Notes: generated by a model from the sequence alone, not told the origin. DNA of 64,000 nt from Eubacteriales bacterium (GCA_030524205.1 JAUNGZ010000003.1:1-64000); one strand, 5' to 3'; numbered from the stretch's first letter, positions 16,263 through 25,156 are shown. A program made the numbers and translations.

Positions 16263-16352
16263 GGAAGGCGGCAGCCCCGCTTTTTAGCAGTTGAAGGAAG
16301 GGCAAACCGGGCTTTACCCCTGCTTCAAGTGCTAAAAGCAGCGCCGCCCTCC
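16263..16352 (+). promoter_or_regulatory. Long leader stem-loop before pnp
   Basis: An imperfect hairpin about 90 nt long. The outer arm GGAAGGCGGC pairs with GCCGCCCTCC (16343-16352), and the inner arm GCTTTTTAGCAGTTGAAG (16279-16296) pairs with CTTCAAGTGCTAAAAGC (16323-16339). It lies 22 nt before the pnp start. In E. coli a comparable pnp leader stem is cut by RNase III and then degraded by PNPase itself (autoregulation); the same logic is plausible here. Confidence 0.65.
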
Positions 16353-16374
16353 GCACCAAAAAGGAGGACAAACC

Positions 16375-18498
16375 ATGTCAAACATCAACCATTTCGACTT
16401 CAAAAACTACCGCGTGTTTGAAACCGAGATCGCCGGCCGCAAGCTGACCGTCGAAACCGGCAAGATGGCGCAGCTCGCCAACGGCTCGTGCCTTGTGCGC
16501 TACGGCGACACCGCCGTGCTCGTCACCGCGACCGCGTCGGCCAAGCCGCGCGACGGCATCGACTTTTTCCCGCTCTCGGTCGACTTTGAGGAGCGTCTGT
16601 ACTCCGTCGGCCGCATCCCCGGCAGCTTTATGCGCCGCGAGGGCCGCCCGAGCGAAAAGGCCATTCTCGCCTCCCGCCAGATCGACCGCCCGATGCGCCC
16701 GCTGTTCCCCAAGGATCTGCGCAACGACGTGTCCATCGTGTGCACCGTGCTCGAGAACGATTACGACAACTCGCCCGAGATCGTCGCCCTGCTGGGCGCG
16801 TCGATCGCGGTTTCGATTTCCGATATCCCGTTTGATTACGTTGTCGCGGGCTGTCAGGTCGGCATTGTGGACGGCAAAACCGTCATCAACCTGACCTCGG
16901 AGCAGCGCAAGGTAAGCGAAATGGACGTTACCCTGTGCGCGACCAAGGACAAGATCGTCATGATCGAGGCCGGCGCGAACGAGGTGCCTGAGGACGATAT
17001 GTTTAACGCCCTGATGGAAGCGCACGAGGAGATCAAGAAGATGTGCGCGTTCATCCAGAACATCAAGGACGAAATCGGCAAAGAAAAGTTCGATTATGAG
17101 CATCACGACATCGACCACGACCTGTTCGACAAGCTTGAGGCCGCGTGCGCTGCCGATTTTGAGCGCGTGATGGATACCGACGACAAGACCGTCCGCGACG
17201 CGGGCGTGCGCGAGGTCGTCGACGCGTTTAAGGCCACCCTGTCCGAGGAATATCTTGCCGAGCACGGCGCGTTCCTCGATGAGTGCGTCGACAAGCTCGA
17301 AAAGAAGATCGTCCGCCGCTGGCTGGCTGCCGGCAAGCGCGTGGACGGCCGCGGCATGGAGGAGGTCCGTCCGCTGGCCGCCGAGGTCGGCGTGCTGCCG
17401 CGCGTGCACGGCACGGGCATGTTCACCCGCGGACAGACGCAGGTGCTGACGCTGTGCACGCTGGGCACGCTGGGCGACGCGCAGGAGCTCGACACCATCT
17501 TTGAGGAAACCGAAAAGCGCTATATCCACCACTACAACTTCCCGTCCTTCTCGGTGGGCGAAACCCGCCCGTCGCGCGGCCCCGGCCGCCGCGAGATCGG
17601 CCACGGCGCGCTTGCCGAGCGCGCGCTGCTGCCGGTCATCCCGCCGGTATCGGAGTTCCCCTACGCGCTGCGTCTGGTGAGCGAGGTCATTTCCTCGAAC
17701 GGCTCGACCTCGCAGGGCTCGGTCTGCGGCTCGACCCTCGCGCTGATGGATGCGGGCGTGCCGATCAAGGCGCCCGTCGCGGGCATCTCCTGCGGCCTGA
17801 TCACCGACGGCGGTCAGGAGACCACCTTCACCGATATTCAGGGCGTTGAGGACTTCTACGGCGACATGGACTTTAAGGTCGCGGGCACCAAGAAGGGCAT
17901 CACGGCCATTCAGGTCGATATCAAGGTCGACGGCCTGACCCCGAACATCGTCAAGCAGGCGTTCGAGAAGTGCCGCGTCGCCCGCTACGGCATTCTGGAC
18001 GAGGTCATGCTGCCCTGCATCTCGGAGCCGCGCGCGGACGTGTCCGACTGGGCGCCCAAGATGACCACCATGCACATCCACCCCGATAAGATCCGCGAGG
18101 TTATCGGCAAGGGCGGTTCTGTGATCCAGAACATCGTGGCCGAGTCGGGCGCCAAGGTCGATATCGAGGACGACGGCACGGTCACCATCGCGGCGATCAA
18201 GGCGGCCGACGCGGAGAAGGCCAAGGCCATGATTCAGGCGATCGTCAAGGTGCCCGAGCCGGGTGAGATCTATTACGGCAAGGTCGTCCGCCTGATGGCG
18301 TTCGGCGCGTTCGTCAACCTGCTGCCCGGCAAGGACGGCATGGTGCACATCTCCAAGATGGCCGACCACCGCATCGAAAAGGTCGAGGACGCCGTCAAGG
18401 AAGGCGATATGGTCTGGGTCAAGGTCATGGAGATCGACGACAAGGGCCGCATCAACCTGTCCATGAAGGACGTTAAGGACGACGAGAAAATCAAGTAA
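16375..18498 (+). CDS. pnp: Polyribonucleotide nucleotidyltransferase (PNPase)
   Basis: 707-aa phosphorolytic 3'-5' exoribonuclease of the degradosome. Two RNase PH domains lie at about residues 10-230 and 315-550, separated by a helical domain, followed by KH (about 553-615; VIGKGGSVIQNI) and S1 (about 620-690) RNA-binding domains. Catalytic-core motifs are intact, including FSVGETRPSRGPGRREIGHG. The ATG follows AAAGGAGG. It is downstream of rpsO and preceded by a long leader stem-loop, suggesting post-transcriptional autoregulation. Confidence 0.98.
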   Translation: MSNINHFDFKNYRVFETEIAGRKLTVETGKMAQLANGSCLVRYGDTAVLVTATASAKPRDGIDFFPLSVDFEERLYSVGRIPGSFMRREGRPSEKAILASRQIDRPMRPLFPKDLRNDVSIVCTVLENDYDNSPEIVALLGASIAVSISDIPFDYVVAGCQVGIVDGKTVINLTSEQRKVSEMDVTLCATKDKIVMIEAGANEVPEDDMFNALMEAHEEIKKMCAFIQNIKDEIGKEKFDYEHHDIDHDLFDKLEAACAADFERVMDTDDKTVRDAGVREVVDAFKATLSEEYLAEHGAFLDECVDKLEKKIVRRWLAAGKRVDGRGMEEVRPLAAEVGVLPRVHGTGMFTRGQTQVLTLCTLGTLGDAQELDTIFEETEKRYIHHYNFPSFSVGETRPSRGPGRREIGHGALAERALLPVIPPVSEFPYALRLVSEVISSNGSTSQGSVCGSTLALMDAGVPIKAPVAGISCGLITDGGQETTFTDIQGVEDFYGDMDFKVAGTKKGITAIQVDIKVDGLTPNIVKQAFEKCRVARYGILDEVMLPCISEPRADVSDWAPKMTTMHIHPDKIREVIGKGGSVIQNIVAESGAKVDIEDDGTVTIAAIKAADAEKAKAMIQAIVKVPEPGEIYYGKVVRLMAFGAFVNLLPGKDGMVHISKMADHRIEKVEDAVKEGDMVWVKVMEIDDKGRINLSMKDVKDDEKIK

Positions 18499-18523
18499 TG
18501 CGGCGCTGCGCGCCGTGAAATAC

Positions 18524-18557
18524 GAAGAGCGTTCGGACAGTGCCCGAACGCTCTTTT
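18524..18557 (+). terminator. Terminator of pnp
   Basis: 12-bp stem AAGAGCGTTCGG / CCGAACGCTCTT (18525-18536, 18544-18555) followed by TTC. Confidence 0.85.
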
Positions 18558-18572
18558 CGCATGCTGCGCAAA

Positions 18573-18608
18573 AAAGAGGGCCGCCATCACCGGATGGCGG
18601 CCCTCTTT
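18573..18608. terminator. Bidirectional terminator between pnp and the kinase gene
   Basis: 16-bp perfect stem AAAGAGGGCCGCCATC with loop ACCG. The A-run on the left serves as the T-tract for the minus-strand histidine kinase gene. Confidence 0.88.
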
Positions 18609-18620
18609 ATTATCGTACAT

Positions 18621-19919
18621 TCAGATGAGCAGGCGAAGGCTGAACACGCCGCCCTCCGCGGTGCAGCTCAGCAGACAGTCGTACTTATGGGCAAAATGCG
18701 CGATCGAACGCGTGCCGTAACCGTGGCCGGGTTCGTTCGAGCGGGGCAGGCCGGTCCGCTTGTCGATCTCCAGCCCGCCTGCGAAGGGGTTGGTGATGAC
18801 CAGATAGAACATGCCCGCGTCGCAGGGGATATTGTGCACCGAAACAACTTTGGACGCGGTTCCCGCTACTTTGCTGGCCGCGCGGATCGCGTTTTCCAGC
18901 GCGTTGGACACGACGACGGCAAATTCGGTGATATCGACGCGCATCTGTTCGGGCAGCGTAAGGCGGATATCCAGCCGGATGCCGGCCTCGGCGGCGCGGT
19001 CGTCAGCCTGCGAGAGCACGGAATCCAAGATGGGGTCGCTGGTGTAGCGCCGCATCATGCGCATAGAGCAAATCGCGTCCGATCCCTGTTCCCAGCGCTC
19101 GATAACGTCGCGCGCGGCGTCAAGGCTGCCCGAATTCAGGCAGCCGCGCAGCAGAGCGGCATAATGCCGCATATCGTGCCGGAAGATTTGCAGCGTGCTG
19201 ACGGAGTTCTTTTCCTGCCGCACCTGCCTGTGGAGATAGGTGATTTCCGAGCGGAGCACCGTGTTGTCCTGCTGGGCCTGCGCCTGTTCAATAGCCGCTC
19301 GCTGGAAGCGGTACAGCGTGACGTAAATCAGCACGATGGCCGCGCAGTAGACAACCGTCGGTACAGGCGGCATCAGCTGTTGCTCGGAGAGCGCATCCAA
19401 ATAAAACCCCATCAGGGCGACGTTCAGCGCGAGCGGCATCGCCGCCGTCAGCCCCCAACTGATCTGGTTGGTTTCCATCATTTCAAGCAGCGGCTGACGG
19501 AAGAATTTTCCTATGACAAGCAGGTTCAACAGAGTGAGCGCGATTTTGAACGCGATCCACTTCCAATCATTGCGCGAGAAAAAGATACTGGTAAAAGCGT
19601 CGCACATCTGCACGTCGAGCATGATGGTGACCAGCAGGAAAACCAGCCGCCCGTCCCGCCATTCGCAGAAGTAGACAAAGGCGAGCGCGCAAAACAAAGG
19701 GAGCAGACTGCCGACGATGATTACCGACAGAAAGGTTGCGCCCAAAACCGCGTGGGTGAGCGTAATTAAAAGCGCGAGAACCGCTTCCAGACAGACGGCC
19801 AGCGTCCCGATGACGCGCATGGGATACCGCCAGCGTATGATCAAAATTAACACCAGCGGTATGGCAAGAGGCGCCAAAATTGCGGAAGCGAGAAAACGGC
19901 ACAGCGTAACTTCAGCCAC
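18621..19919 (-). CDS. GHKL-domain sensor histidine kinase
   Basis: 432 aa. Six or seven TM segments (residues 8-215) form an AgrC-like sensor, followed by a coiled-coil linker, a phosphoacceptor region with His in FRHDMRHY (about residue 255) and a GHKL ATPase domain (residues 320-430; N-box SNALENAI and G-box GHGYGTRSI). Starts with GTG overlapping the stop of the upstream response regulator (GTGGCTGA), preceded by AGAGGAG. Partner of the LytTR regulator. Ligand unknown; no AgrD-like peptide gene is evident nearby. Confidence 0.9.
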   Translation of the reverse strand: MAEVTLCRFLASAILAPLAIPLVLILIIRWRYPMRVIGTLAVCLEAVLALLITLTHAVLGATFLSVIIVGSLLPLFCALAFVYFCEWRDGRLVFLLVTIMLDVQMCDAFTSIFFSRNDWKWIAFKIALTLLNLLVIGKFFRQPLLEMMETNQISWGLTAAMPLALNVALMGFYLDALSEQQLMPPVPTVVYCAAIVLIYVTLYRFQRAAIEQAQAQQDNTVLRSEITYLHRQVRQEKNSVSTLQIFRHDMRHYAALLRGCLNSGSLDAARDVIERWEQGSDAICSMRMMRRYTSDPILDSVLSQADDRAAEAGIRLDIRLTLPEQMRVDITEFAVVVSNALENAIRAASKVAGTASKVVSVHNIPCDAGMFYLVITNPFAGGLEIDKRTGLPRSNEPGHGYGTRSIAHFAHKYDCLLSCTAEGGVFSLRLLI

Positions 19920-20664
19920 GGAGACGCTCCTCTTGCAGCAAAGCGTCGAGATAAGCGGCTTTGGCTTCAGCGGCGCGCTGTCTTGCGACGGGTACGATCG
20001 AATCGTCGTCCATCATGAGCGCTTTCGCGCTAAAGGAGGACACATGCCGCGCGTTCACCAAAAATGAGCGGTGCGGGCGGAAAAAACAGCCGGTTTGCAG
20101 CAGCGGCTCCATCGCCTTGTTAAAAGCGACGCGCATTTCACTTCCGCGCACAATTTCGCCGCAGAGATGGAAATAGGGCGTGTGCCCGATGATTTCGACA
20201 TATAAAATGTTCCGCAGCGACACCGAGCGCAGCGCGCCCGGCGTGCGGATGGTAAACTGGCGGTCACAGACCGGATTGCGCAGGCGGAGATCCTCCTCCG
20301 CCGCGTTGAGCGTCTCGAAAAGCGTGCCGCGGGTGATCGGTTTGAGCAGATAACCGGCGGCGTTTACTGAAAATGCACCGAGTGCAAAATCAGGGCTCGA
20401 GGTCAGGAAAACAATGCGGCCGCGGTCGCCTTCTGCGCGCAGCGTGCGCGCTAATTCCATGCCGTTCAGGCCCTCCATCAGAATATCGAGCAGATATAAA
20501 TCAAAATTGCGGCCGCGCTCCCTGCGGCAGCGCAAAAGCGCGTCAGCATTGCGGAAAGCCTGATATGTCAACTCGGCCGGCATGTGCTCCACACTGTATT
20601 GCTCCAACATCGCGCTGATTGCATTGCATTCGCCGATATTGTCCTCGCAAAGCGCTATGTCCAT
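19912..20664 (-). CDS. LytTR-family response regulator
   Basis: 250 aa. A receiver domain (1-120; acidic pocket CED, phosphoacceptor Asp in LYLLDILMEG, and LKP) is joined to a LytTR DNA-binding domain (about 140-245, containing FFRPHRSFLVNARHVSSF). It is transcribed before the GHKL kinase with an 8-nt overlap. A promoter TTGCAT-N17-TACACT lies about 50 nt upstream. Such systems commonly control peptides, cell-wall or transport functions; the neighbouring MATE operon on the same strand is a candidate target only by proximity. Confidence 0.92.
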   Translation of the reverse strand: MDIALCEDNIGECNAISAMLEQYSVEHMPAELTYQAFRNADALLRCRRERGRNFDLYLLDILMEGLNGMELARTLRAEGDRGRIVFLTSSPDFALGAFSVNAAGYLLKPITRGTLFETLNAAEEDLRLRNPVCDRQFTIRTPGALRSVSLRNILYVEIIGHTPYFHLCGEIVRGSEMRVAFNKAMEPLLQTGCFFRPHRSFLVNARHVSSFSAKALMMDDDSIVPVARQRAAEAKAAYLDALLQEERLRG

Positions 20665-20714
20665 AAATCGTCCCCCTTATACGTGCAGCGCTGTGTATAG
20701 CATTTAATAAGCAT

Positions 20715-20743
20715 AGTGTACTATATTCGGGTAAAAAATGCAA
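20715..20743 (-). promoter_or_regulatory. Promoter of the LytTR/GHKL operon
   Basis: On the minus strand TTGCAT (20738-20743), 17 nt, TACACT (20715-20720). The rest of the 293-base gap to the MATE gene shows no ORF with a ribosome site. Confidence 0.6.
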
Positions 20744-20957
20744 AGGATAGCACAGGAGGTCACACAAATGAATCGCTGATTCACATAGATTGAAGGACAA
20801 GCGGGAATATTCCTTGTGCAACATGGATAGAAATGCGTTTTGTACCATCGAACCATCTGTACAAGGTCTACATGGAAAAGCGCGGTGCATGGCACGGTTT
20901 GTCCGCGTACTGAGGACAAATGAAAATATTTTACATGATTTGGGAAAATTAGGGGGG

Positions 20958-22325
20958 TCAGCGCCCGTCCTGAGCTTCGCGGTGCGGCAGCGTGCGCAAG
21001 ACGGGTATGGTTATTGCCGCCGACAGAAGGAACGAGCAGATATCGCTCACCGGCTGGCAGAGCTGCACGCCGGTCAGCAGCAGCAAGCGGGGCAGCAGCA
21101 GCGCGAGGGGGATGAAGAACAAGCCCTGACGAGCGGCGGCGACAATGCTCGCGCGCAGCGTCATGGCGATATTTTGCAGCAGCATGTTGCAAAGAATGAC
21201 CCAGCCGAGCAGCGGAAAGGAAACGCACTGCATGCGGAGCGTCCGCGCGCCGATGCGGATGACCTCGGGGTCGTCCGCACGGAAAACGGAGATGATCTGT
21301 GGCGCAAAAAACCAGCCCGCCACAGCCAGCGCCAGCAGCACGACGGAGGAGGATTTGACGCAGAACCAGAAGCCCCGTGTAACGCGCGCGTAGCGCTTCG
21401 CGCCGTAATTGAAGCCGCAGACGGGCTGATATCCCTGTCCGAAGCCGATCAGCGCCGAACCGGCAAACTGCGATACGCGGGTAACGATGCTCATAGCGGC
21501 GATGGCCGCGTCGCCGAACGGGTGCGCGGCGTTGTTCAAACAGGTGATGGCGATCGACGCCAGCCCCTGCCGGCACAGGCTGGGCACGCCGCCGCCCGCA
21601 AGCGCGAGATACCGTTCGCGGCTGGGAGAAAACAGCCTGCGGCGGATCTGGATGCCGCCCGACCGCTTGACGCCGGCCAGCAGCAGGCAGAAGCTGATCA
21701 GCTGGCTGAAAATGGTGGCGAGCGCGGCGCCTGTGATCCCCATGCCGAAGGTGAAGATCAGCAGCGGGTCGAGCGCGATGTTGAGCAGGCCGCCCGCGAC
21801 CAGCCCGGCCATGGCGAAGGTTGCGTTGCCCTGCAGGCGGAGCTGGTTGTTGAGCACGAGCGCGGCGGTCATGTAAGGCGCGCCGCACAGGATCAGCCGC
21901 ATATAGTCGAGCGCAAAGGGCAGAATGGTGTCGGTTGCGCCAAGCAGGCGGCAGAGCGGCCTCTGAAGCAGCAGGCCGAGCGCTAAAATGAGCGCGCCCG
22001 CGCCAAGCGCGGAAAAGAAACCGGTCGACGCCATGCGCTCAGCCTCCTCGCGGCGCTGCGCGCCGAGCTGGCGCGAGATGTAATTGCCCGAGCCTTGCCC
22101 AAAGAAAAAACCGACCGCCTGTATGACGGCCATCAGCGGGAACACCACCCCGACCGCGCCGGTCGCGCTGGTGCCCAGCTTGCCGACGAAAAAGGTGTCC
22201 GCCATGTTGTAGATCGAGGTGATCAGCATGCTGATTACCGTCGGCACAGCCATTTTGCAGATCAGCCGTTCGACGGGCTCCTCGGTCATTTCCCGAAATT
22301 TACGGCTCTGCACGTCGTTATCCAT
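20958..22325 (-). CDS. MATE-family efflux transporter
   Basis: 455-aa, 12-TM multidrug/toxin extrusion protein with two homologous MatE halves (about 25-185 and 245-405). N-terminal features include AVPTVISMLITSIYNMADTF and GQGSGNYISRQLG, typical of the bacterial NorM/DinF-like clade. The start at 22325 overlaps the last 8 nt of the TetR gene (ATGGATAA), so translation is coupled. Regulated with tetR from the promoter/operator at 22913-22967. Substrate presumed cationic drugs or toxins; the inducer is unknown. Confidence 0.93.
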   Translation of the reverse strand: MDNDVQSRKFREMTEEPVERLICKMAVPTVISMLITSIYNMADTFFVGKLGTSATGAVGVVFPLMAVIQAVGFFFGQGSGNYISRQLGAQRREEAERMASTGFFSALGAGALILALGLLLQRPLCRLLGATDTILPFALDYMRLILCGAPYMTAALVLNNQLRLQGNATFAMAGLVAGGLLNIALDPLLIFTFGMGITGAALATIFSQLISFCLLLAGVKRSGGIQIRRRLFSPSRERYLALAGGGVPSLCRQGLASIAITCLNNAAHPFGDAAIAAMSIVTRVSQFAGSALIGFGQGYQPVCGFNYGAKRYARVTRGFWFCVKSSSVVLLALAVAGWFFAPQIISVFRADDPEVIRIGARTLRMQCVSFPLLGWVILCNMLLQNIAMTLRASIVAAARQGLFFIPLALLLPRLLLLTGVQLCQPVSDICSFLLSAAITIPVLRTLPHREAQDGR

Positions 22326-22899
22326 GTGCGGCAGCCCCCATTCCTTCGATTTCCCGGCAGAGGCGTTCGACCATGCGGTCGAAGCTGTCGTCCGCCGCCG
22401 CGGCGGGCGAGCGGAAAAAGCCCGCCGCTTCGAGCGAGACATAGCCGTGCAGCGCGCTGCGGATCGCGCGGGACAGGTGGACCTGCTCGCTGTCGGGCAG
22501 GCCGTACGGCGCGAGCACCGCGCGGAACAACTGCATAAAGCTGTTTTTCAGCTCGGCAAGGCGGTTGTCCGCAAAGCGCGGCAGCGCGAGCATCGCGCGG
22601 TAGAGCTGCGGCTGCGAGTGGGCGAACGCGCGGTAGGCAAGCGCAAGCGCGCGCAGCGCTTCGGCTCCGGTTCTGCCCTCCAGCGCGCGCGACAAGGTCT
22701 CTGTCAGCCGGTCGAGCGCGCGCTCGGCCAGCCGGGCGTTCAACTCGGGCAGGCCCTGCAAGTGGTTGTACAACGACGCGGTTTTGACGCCGAGCGCCTC
22801 CGCAAGCTCGCGCAGCGTTATGTTTTCCATTCCGTTTTGCTCGGCAAGCGCCGCCGCCGCGTCGACGATCGCCTCCCGGTTCAGTCCCTTTTTGTACAT
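22318..22899 (-). CDS. TetR/AcrR-family repressor
   Basis: 193 aa. TetR HTH at residues 8-55 (ITLRELAEALGVKTASLYNH), then a ligand domain resembling the TetR_C_33/WHG type (LALAYRAFAHSQPQLYRAML). The ATG at 22899 lies 7 nt after GGGAGG. A perfect 7-bp dyad between its -10 box and start codon is the evident operator, giving autoregulation and control of the downstream MATE pump. Confidence 0.92.
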   Translation of the reverse strand: MYKKGLNREAIVDAAAALAEQNGMENITLRELAEALGVKTASLYNHLQGLPELNARLAERALDRLTETLSRALEGRTGAEALRALALAYRAFAHSQPQLYRAMLALPRFADNRLAELKNSFMQLFRAVLAPYGLPDSEQVHLSRAIRSALHGYVSLEAAGFFRSPAAAADDSFDRMVERLCREIEGMGAAAHG

Positions 22900-22912
22900 G
22901 GCGCTTCCTCCC

Positions 22913-22967
22913 AAACTAATGGCGTTAGTTTTGAATTCAGCATAAACGACCGGCGCCCGTTTGTCAA
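22913..22967 (-). promoter_or_regulatory. TetR promoter and operator
   Basis: On the minus strand TTGACA (22962-22967), 17 nt, TATGCT (22939-22944). Immediately downstream is the dyad AAACTAA-TGGCG-TTAGTTT (22913-22931), over the start point. Binding there would block initiation. Confidence 0.75.
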
Positions 22968-22984
22968 GCGCGCGGCATTAAAAA

Positions 22985-23013
22985 AGCGCCGCTCCCTTGC
23001 GGGGAGCGGCGCT
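22985..23013 (-). terminator. Terminator of the 30-codon gene
   Basis: 12-bp stem AGCGCCGCTCCC / GGGAGCGGCGCT with a T-run on the minus strand, 13 nt after the small gene's stop codon. Confidence 0.85.
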
Positions 23014-23025
23014 GGAGGGAGCGGT

Positions 23026-23118
23026 TCAGCGACGGCGCAGCGTCCAGTCGGCCAGCGTGTCGGGTTTTTCACAGACGACGGTGCGGACCAAATCCTTCAG
23101 GCGGTTGAGTACCTTCAT
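23026..23118 (-). CDS. Probable 30-aa basic micro-protein
   Basis: A short gene encoding MKVLNRLKDLVRTVVCEKPD followed by TLADWTLRRR. It has a strong Shine-Dalgarno (AAGGAGG, 8 nt before the ATG), a -10-like TATACT at 23154-23159 and its own terminator 13 nt after the stop, so it looks like a complete monocistronic unit. Predicted amphipathic helix, one Cys, no signal peptide. No known family recognised. A regulatory RNA with a chance ORF is the alternative. Confidence 0.5.
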   Translation of the reverse strand: MKVLNRLKDLVRTVVCEKPDTLADWTLRRR

Positions 23119-23443
23119 GGCGGTTGCCTCCTTCTTTGTTTTTTTCTGGCTTCAGTATACCGCGGAAAGCCGCGGACCGCATTCTCTTTCTTGCGTTCGC
23201 GGTAGGTGAAATGAAGCAAAAATACAGGATAAAATGCACAAAAATCACCGTTCGTTTTTGTGAGGCTTCACTTTCTTGGTATGCAGGCTCGTTAGGCGCG
23301 AACGCCGGCGAAAGCGGGCCCATGCGTCCGGACGGCCTGTGGTATAATAAAAAGTATAAAAAGCTTTTTTTAATCCGGTGTCAGGATATTCGCGCCTCAT
23401 TCGTATTGTAGGTGAAGGGCGCCCCTCCAAAGGAGTTGAAACC
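23119..23443. other. 325-base gap between micro-protein gene and sigma factor
   Basis: Contains the putative promoter of the 30-codon gene and, towards the right, a TATAAT (23343-23348) without a recognisable -35, followed by an A/T-rich stretch. This may be an extracytoplasmic or activator-dependent promoter for the sigma gene. A small dyad CCGCGG-AAAG-CCGCGG lies at 23160-23175. Nothing coding seen. Confidence 0.4.
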
Positions 23444-23938
23444 ATGAAACAAATCGACAGGGCAGAGGCCGAACGGCTGGTGGAGACCTATTCCGACCTG
23501 ATCCTGCGGCTGAGCTACACCTACCTCAAATCGACGCACGACGCGGAGGATATCTGCCAGACCGTATTCCTCAAGCTGCTCACGAGCGGGCAGACGTTCG
23601 AAAGCCCGGCGCATGAAAAGGCGTGGATCATCCGCGCGTCGGCAAACGCCTGCAAGGACGCGCTGCGCAGCGTGTTCCGCCGGAAAACGGTCGGACTGGA
23701 GGCGGCGGCGCAGGCCTCCGCACCTGAGACGCCCGATTCCGCCGTGCTGGAAGCGGTGGCGGCATTGCCTGAAAAATACCGCGAGGCGATATATTTGTAC
23801 TATTACGAAGGCTATTCCGTCCGCGAGATCGCGTCGATGCTGGGCCGCAGCGAAGCGGCGGTTACCGCGCACCTGAGCCGGGGACGGCAAAAGCTGCGCA
23901 CAACACTGGGAGGCGAGTATTGTGAACAACGAGTATAA
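23444..23938 (+). CDS. ECF-type RNA polymerase sigma factor
   Basis: 164 aa. Region 2 (residues 8-75; YLKSTHDAEDICQTVFLKLL) and region 4 (105-158; LPEKYREAIYLYYYEGYSVR, EIASMLGRSEAAVTAHLSRG), with the short linker of group 4 sigmas. The ATG follows AAGGAG. It overlaps the anti-sigma gene by 17 nt, a standard arrangement. Target promoters are not identifiable from this window. Confidence 0.93.
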   Translation: MKQIDRAEAERLVETYSDLILRLSYTYLKSTHDAEDICQTVFLKLLTSGQTFESPAHEKAWIIRASANACKDALRSVFRRKTVGLEAAAQASAPETPDSAVLEAVAALPEKYREAIYLYYYEGYSVREIASMLGRSEAAVTAHLSRGRQKLRTTLGGEYCEQRV

Positions 23939-24998
23939 TGATAACAGAGAGTATAATAATGCGCTGGACGGGCTGCATTTTTCAGCGGAAGCAAAATCGC
24001 GTATGGTGCAGGGAATTCTGGACGCACAGGCGAAGCCCGCAAAGCGGCGGGTGCGCCGCTCGCTGCCGCGCGTCGCGGTCGTCGGCGTGGCGGCTGCGCT
24101 GGTGCTTTCGATCGGCGCGGGCGCGGCGGTCGCGTACAATAAACTTGCGAGCGAATCGTTCGCGGGCGTGTTCGGCACGGCGCATACCGAGATCGTCGAT
24201 AAGATCGGCCGTCCGGTCGGCGCTTCTGCGACCGCGGGCGGCGTGACCGTCACGGCGGACGCGATCATCGGCGACAAATATCACTACGCCATCACCTATT
24301 CCATCGCCAAAGACGACGGCACGGCCTTTGACATTGATTTGAGCAAGACGGTGGGCGACGGCCTGCTTCCGCTGACCTTTGGGCAGGAGGATTCCTTCCT
24401 TGCCGGTTATATGGGCGGCGAGCACGGCGGCTCGTATTTTTACGACGCCGATCCGGACGATAACGCGATCCAGTATGTCACCATGCGGGAGATCAGCAAT
24501 GGTGAAATCAAGCACCGCGCGGTCAAGGCGAAATTCAGTGATTTGTGCGTGTTCGACGAGGATATGAACCGGCAGGTCATCGCTGAAGGAAAATGGTCGC
24601 TCAAATTCGATCTGAATTTTGAGGACGCCTCCGCCAGCCTGCCCGCGGGACAGACGTTTGAGCTGAACGGCATGACCGCGACGATCGACGAGATCACGCT
24701 TTCCCCGATTGCGCTGCGCGTGGATTATACCGTCGACAGCGAGCTGCAGTGGGAGGACGCGCCCTCCGGCCGCGAGACCGATTACAACGCGGCGCAGAGC
24801 AAGAAGTATTTTGAGGACGTTTCCATTGTCCTGACCAAGACGGACGGCACGACGCTCGATTTGACGTATGCAGGCGGCAGCATCGCCCCGGAAAACGGCA
24901 AAACCGTTTGCCAAAAGGGCGATTTGTTCAGCGAGGTCGTCCCGTTGGACGAGATTGCGTCCCTTACTGTCGGCGGCATCGAAATTCCGCTGCGATAA
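23922..24998 (+). CDS. Membrane anti-sigma factor (DUF4179 family)
   Basis: 358 aa. A cytoplasmic N-terminus of about 45 residues, one TM (50-72; VAVVGVAAALVLSIGAGAA) and a large extracytoplasmic DUF4179-type domain (95-355). GTG start 8 nt after GGGAGG, overlapping the sigma gene, so the two are co-translated. The usual role is to hold the ECF sigma factor inactive at the membrane until an envelope signal arrives. A terminator follows. Confidence 0.85.
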   Translation: MNNEYNDNREYNNALDGLHFSAEAKSRMVQGILDAQAKPAKRRVRRSLPRVAVVGVAAALVLSIGAGAAVAYNKLASESFAGVFGTAHTEIVDKIGRPVGASATAGGVTVTADAIIGDKYHYAITYSIAKDDGTAFDIDLSKTVGDGLLPLTFGQEDSFLAGYMGGEHGGSYFYDADPDDNAIQYVTMREISNGEIKHRAVKAKFSDLCVFDEDMNRQVIAEGKWSLKFDLNFEDASASLPAGQTFELNGMTATIDEITLSPIALRVDYTVDSELQWEDAPSGRETDYNAAQSKKYFEDVSIVLTKTDGTTLDLTYAGGSIAPENGKTVCQKGDLFSEVVPLDEIASLTVGGIEIPLR

Positions 24999-25022
24999 CC
25001 GCGCCGCTCCAAATGTATACCG

Positions 25023-25054
25023 AAAAAGGCGTATCGAACAGATACGCCTTTTTT
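25023..25054 (+). terminator. Terminator of the sigma/anti-sigma operon
   Basis: 13-bp stem AAAAAGGCGTATC / GATACGCCTTTTT with loop GAACA and T-run. Confidence 0.9.
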
Positions 25055-25078
25055 GTATGGTTTTCAGACAGGGTTCGA

Positions 25079-25107
25079 TTTACAAGCCGGTTAAATGGTG
25101 CTATAAT
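25079..25107 (+). promoter_or_regulatory. Promoter of the acyltransferase-like gene
   Basis: TTTACA, 17 nt, TATAAT, about 50 nt before the start codon. Confidence 0.6.
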
Positions 25108-25156
25108 TGCGGTAACAAATAAACAGCGCGTTTGCAGTTTTCGGGAGGTTGATGAA

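Noticed and set aside
16378..18369. A 663-codon frame opposite pnp
   Set aside because: Antisense shadow of a fully conserved gene; composition (Ala/Arg/Asp-rich, no motif) is that of reversed codons.
20665..20957. AgrD-like peptide gene beside the GHKL/LytTR pair
   Set aside because: The only ATG with a good ribosome site (20769) is followed by a stop after three codons; other short frames lack a Shine-Dalgarno or Cys-containing peptide pattern.
25079..25107. A fourth type of the 11-bp-phased box before the acyltransferase-like gene (TTACAA/TTAAAT)
   Set aside because: Two half-boxes are 11 bp apart but end only 5 nt before the -10; the spacing that defines the others (20 nt) is not met, and a normal TTTACA-N17-TATAAT explains it.
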